39,166 bases of DNA from Stramenopiles sp. TOSAG23-6. Lineage: Eukaryota > Sar. This document shows positions 8,632-18,200 of the stretch, in pieces. Numbering within the stretch: the stretch's first letter is position 1; the number at the start of each line of letters is the position of its first letter. The DNA lies in NCBI GenBank assembly GCA_900128565.1, contig LT635936.1, forward strand, positions 1 to 39,166, written 5' to 3'. Under the pieces are notes generated by a model. The model was given only the letters and a program-made list of their open reading frames with translations. It made no database searches and was not told the DNA's origin. The position numbers and the translations under genes are program-made.

Positions 8632-11438
8632 TTAGAAAAGCATTATCCACATTATTTGGTATACTATTGCAATCACACAGACAAACACTACTATCTTTCT
8701 ATGCTTCACCACGGTAGATCTGAGTAGAGAAGTTTGATGTGAAGATATCCAGCTTCCACAACGACCTAAACCATTTATAATAATAGTTTTGAATAAATTC
8801 CACAACCAATGAAGAGTCGTGTAACAAGCTTGCAGCATTGACTTTGATGGAACATTACTACCCACTTTTTTTAAGGTTCTAACAGATCCACAACATGGAC
8901 TAAATAAAGATCGCACGATAGAAAAGCAGGCATACATAAGTTTTATAAATGGACTGAGTGTAGATGACAAGATTTTCCATAAAATTGCACCGAGAGCAAT
9001 CGGAAACTGTGCTAATTGAGCTACCATATTATAGATCAACCGAATACCATGCCAAAGTACAATAAATAGACTATTTGAAGGGATAATAACAGCAAAAAGG
9101 GAAGTGATCCTTAAGACAAAAGTTTCTTCAAACCACTGGAACCATGAACCAAATAACCAAGTGAAAAAAACACGAACGATTTCAACTTTGGAAAATAAAT
9201 CATAAAGCCCAATAAACATCATACAAATAGATGCAACCCATACACCAACTACCATCAAAGTACGCATATATTGTGAAAAAATATTTCAAAAAAAAGTCGT
9301 TACGTACAAAATTTCGTACGAAAAAAAAACTTTGAAATTGAAAAAAAAAATAAAACATACATCCACCAACGGTAAAAAATACCATAACTATTAAGGAAAA
9401 TTGCCCAGCTTGGAAGACCTGACTCACATAACTGGGTAAGTTTATCGCTGCTAAGTACGAAATGTTTTACAACAGGGTGAACCAGAGGATCACGAAATCG
9501 AATTTGTACCATTTGATTAATAATTTTTTCCTTAACAGGTTCTTTCATTGAACTAAGAATTTCTTGTTGTTGTGTAGCTCCTGCAAATCTTCGGGAGGAC
9601 CATGCAACGACATGTAATATTGCTCTCTTTATCGCATTTAAAATTTTTCGTCTAACTCCTTCGTCTTGTAATAATTCCGCATTAATACGAAGTTTACTAC
9701 TACTAATTCTATGTTTTTTACGTCTCCGAATTGCCCTATTACCAATGTATTTTCCATGTGAATTTTTCCTTGCTTTATTTTTGAATTTCCTTTTCAATAA
9801 CTCATTACTCTTTAATCTATTATTTACAGAATTACTCGAAGATTCTTTCATACCTGAAGGATTTTTTGCATCACACGAAATATCCATTTCTATATTTGAA
9901 ACTAAAGATAGAGGTATATGACCTATAGAATCATCATTACTATCTATTCCTCTATTTGGTGTATGTGGAGACACACTTGATGATGAATCTTTCATTATTG
10001 GTGAAATTTTGTTTCCGTTATTTTCAGTTGGTGTTCTATCGAAATTGTTATTTTCTGCCAGAGATTTGGGACTTTGTACATTCGAATCTGTACTAAACGA
10101 ATTTCGAATTTGTTGAATACCCTTCCTTTTCTTTTCTGTTGAAGACTCTTCAAATGCAAATTCATTCTTTTGACTATCATTACGATTACTGCGATGAATA
10201 TTATTACCTGTGATATCATTCACTTCTTCATAAACACTTGGAGGAGTGAATGGAGAATTTGGTCGATTCGTACTCAAATCATTAGATGAATTTATATTGT
10301 GATTTTCTGATTCAGGGGATAGAGAAGTATATATGGAATGTTCTCTTTTCTTCGGTGGTTTTATCTTAGGTACTGGTACATCTTGTGTTTTTGGATTCCA
10401 ATGTCTCACTAATTCACCAGTTTCAATAATTATACTTCCCATCGAAGTTATTTCATTAGTATATTTAAAACCAAAAATTTTATCAACAGGAACGATAAAC
10501 AAAGTTTGTCCAATGTATGGGTGGAATGGTGATTCCTTGAGGTGCAATTTGAATGCTCTAAATATAAAAAAAATAACAACTGATCCAAAATATATCGAAA
10601 CTCGTATTGTTAAGTACATTACGACAAATACAGAAATAATGACTGACGACCAAGCAGGAAATATTGTAGTTAACCAATCGTCATCACTCAATTTTTCTGC
10701 ATAACGTACACTTATTATAACCTGCCCGTGTTTTCCTTTTTCGTCATCATTTGAATCATCTGGGGCTATTATTTCCATAGTAAGCTGTTGACCACCAGTG
10801 CTATTAAGTCTCCACAAGCCAACCTGAAATTCATCAATGGGTAGAATGTGTCGATCTAGAGACAAACCATACCAATCTTCACCGTGGCCAGTAGCTAACA
10901 AAAGTCGACTCAATAATTCAGGTCGCATAGAAGAAACTTGGTTGATGAGATCATCATATACGTCTTTTGGGCTAAATTGCTGTGTTCCTGGACTTCTAGG
11001 AGAAGTTGCCATCGAATCAATACTAAGGCGTCGACTGACACTTTTAGAACGACAAAACTGAGAAAGTTTCCGTATGCATTCAATATCAGCGTCTCGCTGA
11101 ATTGATGGATCACCTGCAGCTTCATACGCAAGCCAATCTGCAACTCTTTCACGAACGGCCGGAGAATTTGCCCAGTCAAAAGCCCAAGAAGCAGCCTTTG
11201 ACTTCAACACATCCAAATTACGGCCAGATAGCACTGGTGTGAAAGGATTATCATCATTGCTAAACTCATAGGGACTCGATTTAGACAAATCTGCGCTACG
11301 AGTGCTTGTATTTACATCAGAATTTGCATGTTTAGATCGATTTCTACGAGAAACGGGAGTTTTTACTGGAGTTGACGAAACGCCGTTCTCAGCTCGGTTA
11401 CGTTTTGAACTCAAACGTTTTAAAACGCCTTTGAGCAT
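8632..11438 (-). CDS. unknown multipass membrane protein (one intron)
   Basis: Two exons on the minus strand, about 11438-9360 and 9264-8632, giving about 903 residues. The first ATG is at 11436-11438; a GTG at 11459 opens the frame earlier. I do not recognise the family. The N-terminal 250 residues are polar and Ser/Arg-rich (SRRLSIDS, TSPRSPGT) followed by a folded-looking stretch (LLSRLLLATGHGEDWYGLS). A hydrophobic region, FPAWSSVIISVFVVMYLTI, comes around residue 265. A long low-complexity Asn/Ser/Lys-rich linker follows. After a basic cluster (RRRKKHRISS) the C-terminal half of exon 1 and all of exon 2 hold several hydrophobic segments, such as VVGVWVASICMMFIGLY and IVVFVCVIAIVYQIMWIML. 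Probably an endomembrane protein; no enzyme motif seen. The exon join is inferred from frame and repeat boundaries. Confidence 0.65.
9265..9359 (-). repeat. introner-like intron of the unknown membrane protein gene
   Basis: Read on the minus strand, 95 bp between two ATG copies (9362-9360 and 9267-9265). It starts TATGTTTTATTTTTT, has the core GTACGAAATTTTGTACGTAAC (9318-9298), and ends GAAATATTTTTTCACAATATATG. Removing it joins ...YRWWM to RTLMVVG in phase 0. The GT at 9360-9359 is in phase 2, whereas the first AG (9250-9249) needs phase 1, so an ordinary GT-AG pair at these places breaks the frame. A GTTGGT donor 9 bp upstream would fix it but is less like the family. Confidence 0.75.
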
Positions 11439-11797
11439 CTTGAGAGCAGACAATTCCACAAAAGTTTTTACGAAGTTTCAGCTTTCAGTGAATGGTATTG
11501 ATAATTATCAAAAAGTAGATTGCAATGAGATTTGCATCATCAAAACATCCAAGAAACACCAAAGATCTTCAGTGAGATAGACTTCGAAATGATATTAATC
11601 CTACAAATTAAATTATAGGCGAGTTTTCAATTCGTATTTTTTTTATTTTTTCTTCGATTTGGGATTTCGTGTAAATACTACGATTAGGGTTTATTGATTG
11701 ATGTTTTCAAGAGTCAAGTATCATCAATAATATTATAATGACAGTGACATTGCTTTTTCTTAGCTTATTGTTTACATAGATTAGCTGGTTATTGTTA
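11439..11797. other. divergent intergenic region
   Basis: 359 bp between the unknown membrane protein and myotubularin genes. AT-rich; no gene, RNA or repeat of note seen. An open frame on the plus strand at 11302-11580 overlaps the membrane protein start and is a shadow. Confidence 0.5.
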
Positions 11798-14700
11798 ATG
11801 AGCCAAAAGATGGAGCATAGGTTCCAAGGTGAGGGTGTTTCTTTTAATGTAACGCAGAGTGGTTCTGTTACAACTTTGTGGTCTTCTACAGCACGTTGCT
11901 TGACTATTAACTTAAGAACGCGGGAGTTATTTGTCGAAATGTCTGTTTCAGGTTCTAAGGTGCACAAGAGTTATCCAACATCTGGTTTAACAAAGTTGAT
12001 GCCTGGTAAATCCCCTGGTTCTTTAAGTGTCAGTGTGCGTAATGAGGGTAATAAGGCTTTAAAAAAGTATAAATTTCGCGACAGTGCTAGTCGAAACACA
12101 TTTTGCAAATACATTCGATGCGCAAACCAATATGGCTATATTGTCGAGGAGTTGTATCGGAATTGTACGAATTCTTCCGAAGAACACACTGCGAGTAATA
12201 ATAGTTTATGTCCCGCTATAGATATATTTGATGACGACTTGTTATTAAAGGGTATATCGCGACTTGGATTCTCGAATCCTTCCACTCGTAAAGAACTCAG
12301 TGATTTAGTATTTCAGTTACGAAAAGTTGGTACAAAAACATCAAAAAATCTATTAACTGATAAACATTCTATTGATAATTTTCCTGTGATTACATACCGG
12401 GATATTTTTGATATATTCTGTCATTTAGTTATTGAAAACTCGATAAATTCTGGATATGGGAAGGGAAATTCTGAGAATGAATACGAAAATAGTGGGACAA
12501 ATGATTCTCCTGGTACATTTCAGAATTTGACTGCTTTAGGTCTTCAACTGCCTAAACAGGATTTGATTCCAGGAGAAAATTTTGATGAATTTCTAATTTA
12601 TGATCAAGTTTCATTATTATGGTGGCATATGTTCCCTGAAGGTAAAAGACAAGTATATGTCCATGGTCGACTTTTTATTACGCAATACCGTTTGGTGTTT
12701 CTTGCATTTAAAGCACTTCCAAGAACTTCAGGTAAAGCATCTGAAAATAGTGGAATTCGAAGATTATCAGAGGTAGCAAGTGAAACTCTTCAAGCGGAAG
12801 TACCCCTCTCTAATGTCAATTATGTAAGACAACCTCGCGATGATCCTACGTCTATTTGTCTATATTGTAAAGATCTTCGGTCTTTGACTTTTACGTTTAA
12901 CGGTTCTACAAAAGTTGTGGATAATTTTGTGAGTGTTTTGGAAAATCGAATATATTTTGAATATTTACCTAATTCGATCAAAGATTTGAAGATAGATGAT
13001 ATAAATTCAAATTCAAAAATGAATCTTACAAATGAGAAAAAAATTAAAAATTGTGAAGGTACCCGAAATCAAAATAATCTAGATAATAAAGTATTTGCAT
13101 TTATGCAACCTACACCAAAACAAAATATATGTTTAGGAAGAATACGTGCTGACACAAGGGGAAAAAACAGTACAAGGCTTCCCGACTTTTCATCTGAATG
13201 GTATTTTTTATTTTTTTTCAATTTTTGAATTTATTTTTCATACGAAATTTTGTACCTAACGGATTATTTTTTGAAATATTTTTCCAAAATAGGTCTTCAT
13301 ATAATCCCATAAATGAATTTCATCGAATGGGTCTCTTAGATATTTCAATGCAGGAAACATCGAATCAAAAAGATAATATTTTTGATCTTTCTATTTCATC
13401 CAATCCACAAAGTGAGACACCAAACTCAACGAGAAACAACGTTCATAATTCATGTAATTTAAATGTAAATAGAAATGACCTCGAATTTTCAGTACCACAA
13501 AATCATTCTCAATGGCGTTTGTTTCATAATATTAATTTTAAAACAAGTCCAACATATCCTGAATATTTGATCATACCCAACACGCAACTTTTCTCAGATG
13601 AAGATTTATCTGCTGTATGTGCGTGGAGATCAAAAGCGAGATTTCCAGCTGTTACGTGGCATTGTCGTAAAAGTGGTGTTATTTTAGCTCGTTCGGCAAT
13701 GCCATTGAGAGGTCGAGCAGGTATGTCAAATTGTAGAGCTGATGAAAATCTTTGTGACATTTATCGAAAATCTGTGATAAATAGTTATGGAAGTACCACT
13801 CATGTAAATACTGAAAATAAACAAAGAATATCTCCAAAAACTTATATGAAAACACCAGGTAAACCTTCAAATAGACGGCGGATTTTTGGTAGTAAATGGA
13901 ATCCAGATTATGAAACTTCACGAAATCGATCAGTAAGTCAAGAATCACTTTCTAGTACTCCAGCATTTGTGGTGATAGATTGTCGTCCAGCAATTAATGC
14001 AAAAGCAACACAGATTATCAAAGGCGGGGGTGAAGAAAAAGCTTCAAGATATCAAAATACAACTTTAGAAAGGCTATATATAGAAAACATACACGAAATG
14101 CGTAATTCCCTTGTTGAGCTTGCAAAGATATGTCTTCCTGGTTCAATAAGCGATGATGATAATAATTGGTTGTCAGATGTACAAAATACTGGTTGGTTGC
14201 GGCATATCCGGATGGTATTGGCAGGATCTGCTCGCGTCGCTCAACTACTTATTGCAGAAAATACATCTGTTTTGGTTCATTGCAGTGATGGATGGGATAG
14301 AACTGCTCAAATATGTGCTACAGCTCAGTTGTTAGTTGATCCGTACTATCGTACTCTGGAAGGTTTTGGCGTCCTAGTAGAAAAAGATTGGTTGTCATTT
14401 GGCCATAAATTTCATGATAGAATAGGACATGGTCAGCGACCAAGAAAAGGTGACTATGTACATTTTCATCATTAGTTTCAAATTCATTTTGTTTTGTATC
14501 AAATTCTGTAACTAACAAACTTCAAATTTTATATATGTTTTACAAGATATACTCACGGTGGTGGTGGGTTCTTTGCTTCACGAGAAGCTTCGCCAATATT
14601 CACACAATGGATAGATTGTGTCTGGCAGCTGACGCGGCAATTCCCTACTGCATTTGAATTCAGTGAAAGAATGCTCATCTTCGTTGCAGACATGTCATCC

Positions 14701-15109
14701 TCATGTCGTTTTGGTAATTTCTTATGTAACTCAGAACGAGAAAGATCAGAACTTAATGTGAAGCAGAAAACTCCATGTATCTGGTCATATATATGTAGCC
14801 GAAATCATCATAGGAATAACAAATCAAATCGAGAACTTTTTAGTAATCCATGTACGTAATCATTTATTATTCATTTCAATTGTTTTTTGTACCAAATGTT
14901 GTACCTAACGAATTTTAAATGTAACAATTATTCCCAAAAGTACATGCTATCGAAAGGTGGATAGACCATTGTATCCCTCCACTTCACCGAAACGATTAGT
15001 GCTGTGGGATAAATTGTATCTTCGATTCGACCCAGCCTTATCCATTCCCGGGTCCGATGATGAAACTTGGGAAGGTAAATCAAGAGTTTTATCTCCTAGA
15101 GCTAGGTAG
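11798..15109 (+). CDS. myotubularin-type 3-phosphoinositide phosphatase (three introns)
   Basis: Four exons: 11798-13200, 13293 to about 14449 or 14457, about 14551 or 14585 to 14852, and 14947-15109, giving about 1,000 residues. The first ATG is at 11798 (a TTG at 11792 precedes it). An N-terminal PH-like region is followed by a GRAM domain (about 12560-12960: ENFDEFLIYDQVSLLWWHMF, RLFITQYRLVFLAF). The inactive-linker motif W-SSYNPINEFHRMG spans intron 1. The phosphatase core has AICAWR-like SAVCAWRSKARFPAVTWH and the catalytic P-loop VHCSDGWDRTAQ (about 14275-14310), so it should be active, removing the 3-phosphate from PI3P and PI(3,5)P2 on endosomes. WLSFGHKFHDRIGHG, SPIFTQWIDCVWQL and the LYP...LWD tail also match the family. 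It is convergent with the scaffold gene. Confidence 0.9.
13201..13292 (+). repeat. introner-like intron 1 of the myotubularin gene
   Basis: 92 bp, bounded by GGT at 13200-13202 and 13292-13294. It starts GTATTTTTTATTTTTTTTCA, has the core TACGAAATTTTGTACCTAAC at 13241-13260 and ends CCAAAATAG. This copy is a perfect conventional GT-AG intron. The join (phase 2) gives W-SSYNPINEFHRMG, as expected for the family, so the splice is well supported and calibrates the others. Confidence 0.9.
14458..14550 (+). repeat. introner-like intron 2 of the myotubularin gene
   Basis: 93 bp between TAT copies (14455-14457 and 14548-14550). It starts GTACATTTTCATCATT, has the core GTATCAAATTCTGTAACTAAC at 14496-14516, and ends TTTTACAAGATAT. 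Removal is in frame and adds a Gly-rich loop (THGGGGFFASRE) before ASPIF. An alternative conventional pair, GT at 14450-14451 and AG at 14583-14584 (135 bp), is also in frame and gives RPRK-EASPIF, which is closer to the usual spacing in myotubularins. The AG at the family position (14545-14546) does not fit the frame with either GT. Confidence 0.75.
14853..14946 (+). repeat. introner-like intron 3 of the myotubularin gene
   Basis: 94 bp between CATG copies (14849-14852 and 14943-14946). It starts TACGTAATCATTTATTATTC, has the core GTACCAAATGTTGTACCTAAC at 14889-14909 and ends CCCAAAAGTACATG. The two ends are inverted copies (CATGTAC / GTACATG). Removal between repeats gives NPCYRKVDRPLYP, close in length to the human NP...LYP segment. 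The conventional option (GT at 14856-14857, AG at 14939-14940) is in frame but inserts three more residues. Confidence 0.8.
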
Positions 15110-15220
15110 TTGCATGTGTTAGATTGATACCCGAGTACATGTAATGGTTATTAAAATGAAAATTGAAATGAAAACGAATATTCAAAACTGTTTTTTATTT
15201 ATCATTGTACTCTGAGGATA
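15110..15220. other. convergent 3' spacer
   Basis: 111 bp between the myotubularin and scaffold gene ends. AT-rich; no further feature seen. Confidence 0.4.
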
Positions 15221-18200
15221 TTATAAATTTAATTTTTTTAAGGCTTCCTTCCATGATGCAGAGAGGCCCCAGGTCTGATCATTCTCTTCTAAAAATATCT
15301 CCACTGGAGTTCCATTAAAACGAATTCGATCTTCAGTCTCCTCCAAATATTTAAGCAAATTAATTTTCTCTTTGTCAAATTCTCCAGCGGTATCTGCCCT
15401 AGACTTCAAATTGATTTGAATCCATGTACACATTCGTTTGATTTCAGCTTGTTGCATTTGCATAATAGCAATCGATTGAACTCTAGTACGTTGCATTTCT
15501 AATTGTTTGTCAGTCTGTGTGACTGTGCATACGTGTCGAACAGCAGATTGAAGAGCCACCAAATAGTATGAACTTTGACCCGTGCAACCATTTGGCTGTG
15601 ATCCGTAAACCATAGCCCAACGAAGAGACTCCGGGAGATTTGGGGCTTCACAGTGCACAACAGCAGCAATAAGAACTGGTAGGAGGGAATCTGCTTCAAG
15701 AAGTTTTCGCGCCTTGCTGTTATACTTTTCATTCTCTTGATTAGAGTTGCTACTTTTACTCTCTTGAATATCCTTGTGTTGGGACAATGCATCATTAACT
15801 TCATCATGTGCAATCTGCACAATACAGAGAAGTAAACGGAGCATGCGCATGGGTACTCGGCATTGGGAAAAGTATGTTAGGGCGAGTGATGTGCGAGGAA
15901 AAGGACTAGTCGGTCGGAGCATACATATTTTGTCATTGGTAGGATTCCCATCGAATGAAATAACTGTGTCCATTTCAACTCCATTGCCTTCCCAACGCTC
16001 ATCAGACATACAAAACTCTCTAGGTACACCTAATTCTTCTGGTGTTAAAAGTCGCATCCAATGCTGTTGTTCAAGCCATACTCGATTATCGCCAGATCGA
16101 CCATTATCGCCCATTGTAGAGGCCACTGCCGTAGCAGCTATAGTAGCACTTTCCTTAATAGCGCTGCAACAATATATCAAACCTTCAGAGAGCTCATACA
16201 GTGCTTTCAAAATCTGCGGAGTTTCTATATCGAAATCATAGGCAATAACATCTCCAAGAAATGTTGCAACCATTGGAATCACTTCAACCAGAGAACTAAT
16301 CTTGGCTGCGGCCGTATTATCTTCATTTTGAAGATGAATATTTGTCGCAAGATGCTGCAATTGTGCAAGTAGTCTCTCTAATAATTGGCCCTGTGGATTT
16401 CTTTTGTCAACAATCAAAGAATTAAATACTTTTTGTATTTTTTTCCATTGTATTTCCTGATTAAGAATCAAAAGATTTTTAATATCATCACCTTCACGTT
16501 TAGGTCCACCATGAGGTACCGGAGGTCGTTTGTTCTCATTTGAATTTTGGCAATCGCTACGAATACTGCTATTTTGTAGTGTAATCGCCTTTTTCACTAT
16601 ATCAGAAAGTTTTGCACGACGTTCATCAAATGATAATGTTTGAAGTAAATATCGCGAATCATAAACAGCTTGGTCAGCATCACGGAGCTGATTATGTATC
16701 TGTAGTATGGACTCCGCAAGCGACATGATTGCAGTATCGTTGCTTAAAAGTGCATTTTCATTTAGATAAAATTCGACATTTATCATACATAAATCTGAAT
16801 CTTGTGCTTCTTGTGAGTTCAGAGAAACTCGTTCAAGTGATTGCTCACTCGAACCTTCATTGCATTTTCGTTTAGCATTTGATGCAATAGCAGCCACAGC
16901 TGCAGCAGCCACAGCATTTCCATCGCTAGCTGCTTGGAGGATATCAATATCTCCAACTGGAGTTGCGTATACAGAATTTGTGCCATATTTTGCTTCAGTA
17001 GAAGCAGTCATTGCAGTTATTTCATGTATTTTGCTAGCAATTATAGATCCTGCTAGCTTTTCACCTTGCATGAGCAGTTCCAGGTGTTGAATGAGCATTG
17101 CATTTCGAGATTCTAAACAGGGAATTTGACCCAACTTTCCCCAATCTGATAATATTTTTTTCTGTGCGTTCCATAAAGTTTTTGCATTCTCAAGCGTTGA
17201 TCGAATAGAATCCCACACTTTATGCCTCTTTTCTAATGCCAGACGCAATTCTTTATCATATGCTGTAAGGCGTAACGCATCGGTTTTATATTTGATACAA
17301 AATGATAATTTATCATTTATCGTAATATTTTGTTCTTGGGTTAATTGGTTTCGAGCGACCTCAATTGCATCAGCCGAATTTCCTCTTCGGACATCCAAGT
17401 CATCACCTAATTCAACTAAAATCGGAGATGCTTTTATGTCTGCATCTCCAATTACAATATCACTAGCAGAGATGTGTTTTGGTTTAGAATCTAGAGAATT
17501 TTTGTGCAATAATTTCCTAGCCCAGTTTTGCGCTTTCTGTGCAGTTGCTGCGACACCACGAGCTACTTCACCCGCCATCTTTTTCATGGTTTCTCTGTTT
17601 GATGAATCTACTGTAGTTGTTGTATTTGTCAAAAAGACATTGTTTGGGTTCAGATTATTGCAATGACTCTTCAACGCATCATATCCTAAATCAGCAACTG
17701 GGATCAAAAGTTTTTTGATATCTTTCCTTAATTGGACTAACAATCTCAATTGCCTCCGCCTTAATTTTTTATTTCCATTAGAATTAATAGTTTTTGTTCC
17801 CTCAAACATTTCTCTACTCGTTTGTTTAACAATGTCTACGACCATATTCTTTGAAGCAGTTTCTGTACAAGTAATTTCAATGTCTTCGAATAGCCAATGT
17901 GCACTAGCAACAGTTATGTAATAGCTTTGTTTTTCGTCCGGGAGAGCTTGAAAATATTCTCTTTTTCTTGGTGGCATATCTGTTTCGGTAAATGATGTCA
18001 ATCCAAGACCTGAACGACCAGCTTCAAGAAGCTTTTTGAATGTAGAAACAGTCTGTATTTGAAAACGATGAAGTCCACCAATGCCACGCTGTTTCAGCAG
18101 CTTTAGTTGTCTTATCTGGTCTCTTGGGGATACCATTTTCTTTTGATATACATAATCATTTGAACTTGCAGATGCCATAGCCATTGCGATGAGATCGTCG

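Noticed and set aside
9249-9250. AG at 9250-9249 (minus) as acceptor paired with the family GT at 9360-9359
   Set aside because: Donor leaves phase 2 while this acceptor needs phase 1, so the join breaks the reading frame; only a different, weaker donor upstream would rescue it.
11436-11459. Starts at TTG or GTG codons (also at 7470, 7772, 11792, 22340, 28492, 29692, 30819, 36794)
   Set aside because: Eukaryotic initiation normally uses ATG; in each case a good in-frame ATG follows within a short distance and agrees with the conserved part of the protein, so I moved the start.
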